NCBI GenBank assembly: GCA_017959525.1 | Contig: JAGDAL010000058.1 | Span: forward strand, 1 to 5,041 | Source: Lachnospiraceae bacterium | GTDB lineage: Bacteria > Bacillota > Clostridia > Lachnospirales > Lachnospiraceae | DNA length: 5,041 nucleotides | Direction: 5' to 3' | Part shown: positions 1 through 5,041 of the stretch, in pieces | Numbering within the stretch: the first letter of the stretch is position 1 | Layout: every line of letters starts with the position of its first letter | Translations under genes and position numbers: made by a program | The notes under the pieces: model-generated | The model's input: only the letters and a program-made list of their open reading frames with translations | Databases searched by the model: none | What the model was told of the DNA's origin: nothing

Positions 1-647
1 ATCTGGATGAGGAATTAGAGGCAATTTTTGTTAGAACCTTCGGCCCGATTCGACGGCGACTTCCGTCCCAGACGGTGATTCGTCCCAAGGATGACGGCGC
101 CAAGGCGGCCAAAGCCAGAGAAGAATATTTTGCCGCCCATGAGAATGCGGCCAACCGACGGAAGGCGGTCAAGAAGGGATATATCCTGGTGGATGGATAC
201 AATGTGATCCATGCCTGGAAAGAATTGGCAGAGCTAATGGAAGTGGACATCCACGGAGCCAGAGGACGGCTGTTGGATATCTTATCCAATTTCCAGGGCG
301 TTGACGGTCGGGAGATGATCGTGGTCTTTGATGCGTACCGGGTGAAGGGAAGCGTCGGATTCACCCAGCAGTATCACAACCTCTATGTGGTATATACCAA
401 GGAGGCCCAGACGGCGGACGCCTATATCGAGCGTGCCACCCATGAGCTGGTGAAGGATGCATCCGTGACGGTGGTTACATCGGATCGGGCGGAACAGATT
501 ATTGTTGCGGGCAGCGGAGCCCTTAGAATATCATCCGAAGAATTTGAGCGGCGGGTTGCCGATGTAACCCGACAAGCGTTGGAGGATTATCGAAGTGAAA
601 ATAATACATTGCGCGGATCTACATTTAGACTCCAAGATGGAGAGTAA
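1..647 (+). CDS. C-terminal part of a translational GTPase (TetM/EF-G-like) fused to a YacP-type NYN nuclease domain (5' partial)
   Basis: The frame is open from the left edge (first full codon at 3) to TAA at 645-647, giving 214 visible residues. The first ~20 (LDEELEAIFVRTFGPIRRR) resemble the linker after the last domain of TetM/EF-G-like GTPases in clostridia that carry a NYN tail. Next comes a charged Ala/Lys linker, then a NYN (PIN-like, YacP/Rae1 family) domain from about residue 58 to 195. Acidic residues expected to bind metal are visible in LVDGYNVI (D64), VFDAYRV (D110), QTADAYIER (D139) and VTSDRAEQ (D161). YacP/Rae1 of Bacillus is a ribosome-associated mRNA endonuclease, so a fusion to a ribosome-binding GTPase would place a predicted RNase at the ribosome; this role is inferred. 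A GTG at 75 could start a stand-alone 190-residue protein, but it has no clear ribosome binding site and the frame is open upstream, so I prefer the fusion. The last 53 bases overlap the next gene. The NYN assignment is firm; the GTPase part lies outside the window and is inferred. Confidence 0.78.
   Translation, partial: LDEELEAIFVRTFGPIRRRLPSQTVIRPKDDGAKAAKAREEYFAAHENAANRRKAVKKGYILVDGYNVIHAWKELAELMEVDIHGARGRLLDILSNFQGVDGREMIVVFDAYRVKGSVGFTQQYHNLYVVYTKEAQTADAYIERATHELVKDASVTVVTSDRAEQIIVAGSGALRISSEEFERRVADVTRQALEDYRSENNTLRGSTFRLQDGE
581..585 (+). promoter_or_regulatory. Ribosome binding site of the SbcD-like gene
   Basis: GGAGG lies 9 bases before the GTG at 595, inside the coding sequence of the upstream gene. 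It supports GTG 595 as the start. The next in-frame ATG, at 637, would delete the first metal-binding motif of the nuclease. Confidence 0.8.
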
Positions 648-1686
648 TCTGGATGCGGAGAAGGCGAAGCAACGGCGAGATGAATTACTGGATACCTATG
701 AGCGCATGGTTACCTATGCGGCAGACCATGGCGTGTCCGTGATTATGATTGCCGGAGATTTGTTTGATAAACAACATATTAGAAAGACGGCGGGACGTAG
801 GGTGTTAGACCAGATCTATGAGCATCCGGAGATTGACTTCTTGTATTTGCAGGGCAATCATGACCGCACCGACTTTTTACAATCCATTGATGAGGATAGC
901 TTCCCGGAGAATCTGAAGCTGTTTACCACGGATTCCTGGGAACAATACGTCTATGATGACGTGGTGATTACCGGTCGTGAGATCAGTGATGAGAATTACA
1001 AAACCTTGTCTACGGACTTAGTCTTAGACCAGCAGAAGACCAACATCGTTATGCTGCACGGACAGGAGTCCAACTACGTAGGCCGGGACAAGACCCACAT
1101 CATTAACCTGTCGGAATTTCGAAATAAGTACATTGATTATCTGGCACTGGGCCATATCCACAGCTATAAGGAAGACCGCCTGGATGACCGAGGTGTCTAC
1201 TGTTATTCCGGATGTCTGGAAGGCCGTGGCTTTGATGAGTGTGGCGAGAAGGGCTTTGTGGAGTTGGATATTACCGACGGCGAGATCAGCCGGACCTTTA
1301 TTCCGATTGCAAAGCGTCTCTTGCACGAAGTGGAAGTACCGCTCGTAGTGCACATGTCCACCGCAGAGATGTTATCTGCCGTAGAAGAGAAGGTGGGACG
1401 GATTCCATCCAAGGACTTGGTCAAGATCGTCCTCACCGGTGAAAAAGAGATGGATGCGGATATCGACATGCGAAGAATCCGCAAAGAATATTATGAACGG
1501 TTCTATTTTTTGAAGGTCTATGATCATTCCAGTATTCAGATTGATTATGAGAGCTTCAAGTTGGACCGCACCTTAAAGGGTGAATTCGTCCGTTTGATGC
1601 AGCAGCAGGATATGCCGGAAGAGCAGCGTGCCGCTATCATCGAGATTGGCATCAAAGCGGTTATGGGAGAGGAAATCGAGGAATGA
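595..1686 (+). CDS. SbcD/Mre11-like DNA repair exonuclease (YhaO-type metallophosphoesterase)
   Basis: This 363-residue protein is the nuclease half of an SbcCD/Mre11-Rad50 type complex, which trims DNA ends and hairpins in the cytoplasm using two metal ions, usually manganese. All the phosphoesterase motifs are present: ADLHLDS (D8, H10), GDLFD (D55), GNHD (N88, H89), LHGQ (H155) and GHIH (H187, H189). The catalytic domain runs from residue 1 to about 235. Residues ~240-363 form the capping and C-terminal region that contacts the ATPase partner. The length is close to E. coli SbcD (about 400). The GTG start is fixed by GGAGG at 581 and by the need to keep D8 and H10. The gene overlaps the upstream NYN gene by 53 bases and the downstream ATPase gene by 4 (ATGA), so translational coupling is likely. 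Because the partner looks more like YhaN than classical SbcC, YhaO is the nearest named relative, but I leave the symbol blank. The family call is very secure; the YhaO versus SbcD choice is less so. Confidence 0.93.
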   Translation: MKIIHCADLHLDSKMESNLDAEKAKQRRDELLDTYERMVTYAADHGVSVIMIAGDLFDKQHIRKTAGRRVLDQIYEHPEIDFLYLQGNHDRTDFLQSIDEDSFPENLKLFTTDSWEQYVYDDVVITGREISDENYKTLSTDLVLDQQKTNIVMLHGQESNYVGRDKTHIINLSEFRNKYIDYLALGHIHSYKEDRLDDRGVYCYSGCLEGRGFDECGEKGFVELDITDGEISRTFIPIAKRLLHEVEVPLVVHMSTAEMLSAVEEKVGRIPSKDLVKIVLTGEKEMDADIDMRRIRKEYYERFYFLKVYDHSSIQIDYESFKLDRTLKGEFVRLMQQQDMPEEQRAAIIEIGIKAVMGEEIEE

Positions 1687-4349
1687 AATTAAAATCCTGT
1701 TATATTGCAGGCTTTGGTCGAATCAAGGATTTTACCTATGATTTTACCGATGGCCTTAACGGAATTTTAGAAGAGAATGGCTGGGGCAAAACCACCTTTT
1801 CCGTGTTCATTAAGTCTATGTTTTACGGAATGGAGTACTCCAGACGACGGGAGCTGTCGGAACGGGAGCATTACATGCCTTGGGACGGAAGCAACTACGG
1901 TGGAAGTCTGACCTTCCTGGTAGACGACAAGGAGTATCGCATCGAGCGCTTCTTCGGCAAGAAGGACAGCGAGGATTCCTTCCGGTTGTTTGATGCCACC
2001 ACAGGATTGGCGTCTTCCGACTATACGGAGAATATCGGAGAAGAGTTGTTCCAGGTGGACCGGGATGCTTTCGAGAAGAGTGTCTTCGTGCCACAGGAGT
2101 CCTTGGAGACCGGTATGACAGACAGCATCAATGCCAAGATGGGTAACCTGTCTGCAGTACGGGATGATATGAGCAATTTTGACGCTGCCATTAAGCGGGT
2201 GGAGGATGCGAAAAAAGTCTATGCCAGCCGTGGTGCGGTAAATCCGGGTAAATTAGTGCGAGTGCGTGCAGCCATTAGCGAATGCAACGAAGCGCTAGAG
2301 AAGCTTCCGGCACTAAACAGTGCCTTCGAGCAGAAAGACCAAATCCTAGGAGACCGCTGGACGGAGTACCACAAGCTCTCCGATGAGAAGAAAGCCCTGC
2401 AGGAGCAGATTGCAACCCAAAGTAAGAAGGAGCAGGAAATCGGTGCTTACCGGGAGAAGAAGGAAACGGTAGAAACTGACCGGAAGACCTTAGAGGCGAT
2501 GGATGAATTCTTCACAGCCGGCATTCCGGATGCAGACACCTTCGGTGTTGCAGAAGCAACCGAACGTGACTGGGCGGTAGACCGTACCCGTTTATCGGAA
2601 TTGCAGGAACGCCTTCCGAGAGAAGAGGAACAGCGTCGCCTGGATGAGCTGTTTGGAAATACAGAAGTTCACAGAGAAGATATTGAACGCTGGAACGGCG
2701 AGTTGCGCCGCATCCAGACCTTGGAGATGGAGTGCCAGCATCTGCAGATGTCCGAAGAGGAACGCCAGCAGTTGCAGGAGTTAAAAATCTATTTCCAGAA
2801 GAAGGTGCCAACGGCGGAAGAGTTAACGGAGACCTTGAATCAGGCTTCTCTTTTGACACAGATTGACGGTCAGTTGGAGACCTTGGAAGATCAGTACAAA
2901 GAAGCACAGATGGAACACCGCCAGTTGCAACGTCACCGGAAGGCGGGCGCCGGTGGATTCGTGGTGACTGTGCTCATCGCTCTGGTTCTTTTTGCCGGTG
3001 GATTGGTATTCCATTTCTATACCTTGCCATCTGCCGTTACGAACTTGGTACAGGGCATCTGCTTCATCGGTGGAGCGGTGCTGTTATTGTTGGCCATTGT
3101 GGTAGCTATTCGTACCCGCATGCGCGATCGAAAGATGCGCTTAGAAGCCAGCATGGAAGAACAGGATGCAGCATCTGCATTGGAAGAGAAGCGCCAGCAG
3201 CGTGCCCAGACTGCGATGGAGTGTCAGGAATTCCTTCAGAATTTCTTAGTAACACCGACCGAGAGTCTGCAGCAGATGGTGATGGAAATCCAACGAAAAG
3301 CGGACAATTACGAACGCTTGGCGGAAGCAGAGAAGAAGTATCTGGACCAGACCGCAGAGAGCATGGACGAGCTGACTGCATTGCAGGTATCCTTGAACGC
3401 ATCTTTGGCACATTTTGGTGTGTGCTATGGAGAGGATATGGCAGAGGGCGGCCATGAGAAGGAAGTCTTGGACCGCTTGGAGAAGGATCTTCGTACCTAT
3501 GAAGAAATGGTGGAAAACCAACAAAGTGCCAAGGAACTTGGTCAGCTGGTAGCAAGCCAAGAAGCAGTGGTACGAAGCTTCGTAGAGAAATATCCGACGG
3601 ACAAGAATCAGTCTTATCATGAACAGATTCAGGCCATCCACTTAAACGCAGAGCAGTATCAGAGCTTAGAGAGCCGTTTGGCAAAGCTACAGGAAGAAAT
3701 CGAAGAATTCGAGAAGAAGTTCGATGTGAACGAAGACGTGGAGACCGTGGAAGATTTACAGGAGCGTCAGCGTGTCATCGATGAGCGCTTAGCAGAGCTT
3801 CGTGATATGAATGCCAAGGGCAAAAGCGAGCTTTCCGAACTGGCAGAAGAAATCCAGCAACTGGAAGAGATTGCGGAAGAGTTGGATGAGTACAAGCGTC
3901 AGGAAGTGGAGATGGAGGAGCGCATTGAGCTCTTCGATAACACCATGAAGTTCTTAAAGCAGGCAAGGGAGCAGTTCTTATCCCGTTACATGGGACCGCT
4001 GCGCAAGGGCTTGCGTCGCTACTTACAGGAACTTGGCATGGAAGGCCTGGATCCGGAGAATGTGGATCTGGATATGGACTTAAATGTCTTGATTCAGGCG
4101 GAAGGCGCTACCCGTAAGGCAGAGTTCTTAAGCTCCGGTTACCAGGATTTAACGGCCCTGTGCGCACGTTTTGCTTTGATTGATGTGTTGTATGAACGGG
4201 AGAAGCCGGTCTTGATTCTGGATGATCCGTTTACGAACTTTGATGAAGGCAAGATTCGAATGGCCTTAGAACTTTTGGAGAAGTTATGCGCAGACCGTCA
4301 GGTGGTTTACTTCACCTGCCACGAGAGCCGCATGCCAAAAGAGGCTTGA
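1683..4349 (+). CDS. SbcC/Rad50-like ATPase of the YhaN type, with a central two-helix membrane hairpin
   Basis: This 888-residue protein is the SMC-like ATPase partner of the upstream nuclease. ATP binding by the dimerised head domains is expected to gate nuclease access to DNA ends. The N-terminal half-head has a P-loop at residues 30-38 (EENGWGKTT; K36, T37) and a Q-loop in FVPQESL (Q138). Long Glu/Gln/Lys-rich coiled coil follows (about 190-417). Two hydrophobic segments, about 423-446 and 455-477, are separated by a short loop and flanked by basic residues (RHRK before, RTRMRDRK after). A second coiled coil covers about 480-765. The C-terminal half-head has the signature FLSSGYQ (815-821), Walker B VLILDDPF (843-850), D-loop NFD (852-854) and H-loop TCHES (H880). 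No CxxC zinc hook exists anywhere in the protein. Length and layout fit YhaN (about 960 residues in Bacillus, from memory) better than SbcC (over 1,000, zinc hook). The ATG at 1683 overlaps the nuclease stop codon and follows GGGAGAGG at 1665-1672. No terminator follows; a tRNA promoter begins at the stop codon. Confidence 0.92.
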   Translation: MKLKSCYIAGFGRIKDFTYDFTDGLNGILEENGWGKTTFSVFIKSMFYGMEYSRRRELSEREHYMPWDGSNYGGSLTFLVDDKEYRIERFFGKKDSEDSFRLFDATTGLASSDYTENIGEELFQVDRDAFEKSVFVPQESLETGMTDSINAKMGNLSAVRDDMSNFDAAIKRVEDAKKVYASRGAVNPGKLVRVRAAISECNEALEKLPALNSAFEQKDQILGDRWTEYHKLSDEKKALQEQIATQSKKEQEIGAYREKKETVETDRKTLEAMDEFFTAGIPDADTFGVAEATERDWAVDRTRLSELQERLPREEEQRRLDELFGNTEVHREDIERWNGELRRIQTLEMECQHLQMSEEERQQLQELKIYFQKKVPTAEELTETLNQASLLTQIDGQLETLEDQYKEAQMEHRQLQRHRKAGAGGFVVTVLIALVLFAGGLVFHFYTLPSAVTNLVQGICFIGGAVLLLLAIVVAIRTRMRDRKMRLEASMEEQDAASALEEKRQQRAQTAMECQEFLQNFLVTPTESLQQMVMEIQRKADNYERLAEAEKKYLDQTAESMDELTALQVSLNASLAHFGVCYGEDMAEGGHEKEVLDRLEKDLRTYEEMVENQQSAKELGQLVASQEAVVRSFVEKYPTDKNQSYHEQIQAIHLNAEQYQSLESRLAKLQEEIEEFEKKFDVNEDVETVEDLQERQRVIDERLAELRDMNAKGKSELSELAEEIQQLEEIAEELDEYKRQEVEMEERIELFDNTMKFLKQAREQFLSRYMGPLRKGLRRYLQELGMEGLDPENVDLDMDLNVLIQAEGATRKAEFLSSGYQDLTALCARFALIDVLYEREKPVLILDDPFTNFDEGKIRMALELLEKLCADRQVVYFTCHESRMPKEA
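2943..3116 (+). other. Sequence encoding the transmembrane hairpin of the YhaN-like ATPase
   Basis: Residues 421-478 contain two runs rich in Val, Leu, Ile, Ala and Gly (GGFVVTVLIALVLFAGG and CFIGGAVLLLLAIVVAI) joined by a short polar loop. Basic residues on both outer sides predict that both coiled-coil arms lie in the cytoplasm, by the positive-inside rule. The hairpin sits at the midpoint of the coiled coil, where classical SbcC/Rad50 has its zinc hook. Confidence 0.82.
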
Positions 4350-4374
4350 CATTCCGATATGTTTTTTATAAAAT
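4346..4374 (+). promoter_or_regulatory. Sigma-A-type promoter for the tRNA-Phe/tRNA-Gly unit
   Basis: A perfect -35 hexamer TTGACA (4346-4351) and a -10 hexamer TAAAAT (4369-4374, five of six consensus bases) are separated by 17 bases. The -35 box contains the TGA stop codon of the ATPase gene (4347-4349). Transcription should begin near 4381, about 26 bases before tRNA-Phe. An overlapping TATAAA at 4367 would leave only a 15-base spacer and is less likely. Confidence 0.78.
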
Positions 4375-4379
4375 CGTTT

Positions 4380-4402
4380 TTGTTGTGAGTGATTCACAAC
4401 AA
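4380..4402 (+). repeat. Perfect 9-base inverted repeat in the tRNA leader
   Basis: TTGTTGTGA (4380-4388) and TCACAACAA (4394-4402) are exact reverse complements around a 5-base loop, GTGAT. The repeat begins at the predicted transcription start, so the pre-tRNA would carry a hairpin at its 5' end, leaving 4 bases before the mature tRNA. No T-run follows, so it is not an ordinary terminator. It may protect the leader, affect RNase P processing, or be a DNA-binding site. Confidence 0.7.
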
Positions 4403-4406
4403 GGAC

Positions 4407-4479
<73 letters not shown>

Positions 4480-4482
4480 CAT

Positions 4483-4553
4483 GCGGGTGTAGTTCAATGG
4501 TAGAACACCAGCCTTCCAAGCTGGATACGTGGGTTCGATTCCCATCACCCGCT
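4483..4553 (+). tRNA. tRNA-Gly (anticodon TCC)
   Basis: The cloverleaf has a perfect acceptor stem, GCGGGTG (4483-4489) with CACCCGC (4546-4552). The D arm is GTTC/GAAC. The anticodon stem CCAGC/GCTGG encloses CTTCCAA, with anticodon TCC at 4515-4517. The T arm is GTGGG/CCCAT with loop TTCGATT. The discriminator is T, usual for bacterial tRNA-Gly, and CCA is not encoded. It reads GGA, and possibly GGG, codons. The last 12 bases recur at 4624-4635. Confidence 0.97.
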
Positions 4554-4555
4554 CT

Positions 4556-4605
4556 TAATATAAAATGAACCCCTAGGTTATAACCGAGGGGTTTATTTTA
4601 TATTA
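4556..4605. terminator. Bidirectional Rho-independent terminator between the tRNA unit and hypA
   Basis: The 25-base arms 4556-4580 and 4581-4605 are reverse complements except for one G:T wobble and one A/G mismatch. The core pairs CCCCTAGG with CCGAGGGG around a small AT-rich loop. On the plus strand the stem is followed by TTTATTTTATATT, and on the minus strand by TTCATTTTATATT, so it can stop the tRNA transcript and the converging hypA transcript alike. Confidence 0.9.
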
Positions 4606-4623
4606 GACAGGCGAGACCTCGCG

Positions 4624-4635
4624 CCATCACCCGCT
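4624..4635 (+). repeat. 12-base copy of the 3' end of tRNA-Gly
   Basis: CCATCACCCGCT at 4624-4635 is identical to 4542-4553, which covers the end of the T arm, the 3' acceptor strand and the discriminator of tRNA-Gly. The copies are 82 bases apart with the terminator between them. No other tRNA parts can be recognised beside the second copy. It could be a remnant of a deleted tandem tRNA gene or an old integration scar. Confidence 0.7.
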
Positions 4636-4645
4636 ACACGATGAT

Positions 4646-4990
4646 TTACTCTCCAAGTACTTTTTCTAAAATAACTTTACGACCACCGATGATCTGGCTG
4701 CGGTGGCTCTTACAGTTCGGGCAGCAGTAGTCGTTATTACGATTGGGCTCATAGGTGGTGCCACAATCATCGCATTTGGCGGTAACGGCCTTCGGGGTCA
4801 TGGTAAGAATAGAGCCTTCCAGCACGGTTCCGGCTACCGCCTGGCGATAGCACTTCTCCATCAATTCCGGAATAACGCCGGCCATAGCACCCACTTCGAC
4901 CCGAAGTTCCGTCACTTTCGTAAGGTGATTTATTTGTATCATTTCCATTGCCAGGGCCACAACCCTGGACACATAACTCATCTCATGCAT
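4646..4990 (-). CDS. hypA: HypA, nickel metallochaperone for hydrogenase (or urease) maturation
   Basis: The 114-residue product matches the usual HypA length (about 113-117). HypA passes nickel, with HypB, to the large subunit of [NiFe] hydrogenases in the cytoplasm, and in some bacteria to urease. The protein opens with MHE; H2 and the N-terminal amine bind nickel in known HypA proteins. The IPELMEKCY segment is typical of the family. A zinc site is formed by C73-x2-C76 and C90-x2-C93 (CDDC and CPNC). I chose the ATG at 4990 because the MHE motif must be N-terminal. A longer frame from a TTG at 5029 adds 13 residues that would bury it. GGGAG lies only one base before this ATG, which is unusually close, whereas it sits 10 bases from the ATG of codon 4. 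The gene converges on the tRNA unit and shares its terminator. No hypB or hydrogenase gene is visible; the upstream side lies outside the window. Confidence 0.93.
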   Translation of the reverse strand: MHEMSYVSRVVALAMEMIQINHLTKVTELRVEVGAMAGVIPELMEKCYRQAVAGTVLEGSILTMTPKAVTAKCDDCGTTYEPNRNNDYCCPNCKSHRSQIIGGRKVILEKVLGE

Positions 4991-4991
4991 G

Positions 4992-4996
4992 CTCCC
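4992..4996 (-). promoter_or_regulatory. GGGAG Shine-Dalgarno-like sequence before hypA
   Basis: On the minus strand GGGAG is separated from the ATG at 4990 by a single base. This is too close for efficient use at that ATG but ideal for codon 4 (ATG at 4981). The MHE motif nonetheless argues for 4990. Confidence 0.45.
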
Positions 4997-5029
4997 ATTA
5001 TAATACAGATGGTATGGAAAAACTAACAA
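4997..5029 (-). promoter_or_regulatory. Possible hypA promoter abutting the start codon
   Basis: On the minus strand TTGTTA (5029-5024) is followed after 18 bases by TATTAT (5005-5000), which overlaps a perfect TATAAT (5002-4997). From the TATAAT, transcription would start at or next to the A of the hypA ATG (4990); from TATTAT it would start around 4993. The TATAAT lacks a good -35 at 17 bases. The region is AT-rich, so chance is possible. Confidence 0.42.
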
Positions 5030-5041
5030 GAATAGGGATTG

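Noticed and set aside
75..647. Stand-alone YacP-like gene starting at GTG 75
   Set aside because: No convincing ribosome binding site precedes it, and the same frame stays open to the window edge with residues resembling the GTPase tail. It remains possible if an unseen start or stop lies to the left.
3106..3684. Minus-strand open frame of 192 codons inside the ATPase gene
   Set aside because: It lies opposite coiled-coil coding sequence rich in GAG/CAG/GAA codons, which leaves the antisense open. Its composition is Ser/Pro/Leu-rich, and no family or ribosome binding site is recognised.
1683..4349. Anti-phage defence system of known type (Gabija-, Wadjet- or retron-like)
   Set aside because: The gene pair has the standard SbcD/SbcC-family motifs and no helicase, toprim or reverse transcriptase partner. 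A repair role is the simpler reading.
4361..4380. T-rich stretch after the ATPase gene as a terminator
   Set aside because: No GC-rich stem precedes the T-run; it is better explained as the spacer and -10 region of the tRNA promoter.
4703..5026. Plus-strand open frame of 107 codons opposite hypA
   Set aside because: It is a shadow of a gene whose HypA motifs are unambiguous on the other strand.
4991..5029. N-terminal extension of HypA from TTG 5029
   Set aside because: It would bury the MHE nickel-binding N-terminus behind 13 residues, and it runs through the promoter-like sequence.

Overview
The window looks like chromosomal DNA from a Gram-positive anaerobe of the Clostridia, most likely Lachnospiraceae or a close relative. 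The reasons are the roughly even base composition, purine-rich ribosome binding sites, tRNA genes without an encoded CCA end, a translation-factor/NYN fusion tail typical of that group (recalled family knowledge, not searched), and a YhaN-type ATPase whose P-loop reads ENGWGKTT. It is mostly housekeeping or semi-housekeeping DNA. I see no phage, transposon, CRISPR or toxin genes.

Layout. Positions 1-647 (+) hold the 3' end of a long gene that enters from the left. It encodes a YacP-like NYN nuclease domain, very probably the C-terminal tail of a TetM/EF-G-like translational GTPase. Positions 595-1686 (+) encode an SbcD/Mre11-type nuclease (YhaO-like) that starts 53 bases inside the previous gene. 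Positions 1683-4349 (+) encode its partner, an SbcC/Rad50-type ATPase of the YhaN kind, joined by an ATGA overlap. These three genes are packed like one operon. A near-consensus promoter starts in the last codons of the ATPase gene and drives tRNA-Phe(GAA) and tRNA-Gly(TCC) at 4407-4553. A 50-base palindrome at 4556-4605 then serves as a terminator on both strands. From the right, on the minus strand, comes hypA (4646-4990), a nickel chaperone for hydrogenase or urease maturation, with a promoter-like sequence right against its start codon.

How the genes fit together. The Mre11-like and Rad50-like proteins should form one DNA-end-processing complex. The Rad50-like subunit has no CxxC zinc hook. 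At the tip of its coiled coil it carries two hydrophobic helices that could tether the complex to the membrane. The upstream NYN domain is a predicted RNase, so the operon links translation/RNA handling with DNA repair, although a functional tie is only inferred. The tRNA pair and hypA are separate units.

The most notable points are the membrane hairpin in the Rad50-like protein, the overlapping start of the nuclease gene, a perfect hairpin at the 5' end of the predicted pre-tRNA, a 12-base copy of the tRNA-Gly 3' end beyond the terminator, and the very short or absent leader predicted for hypA. I found no convincing wholly new system.
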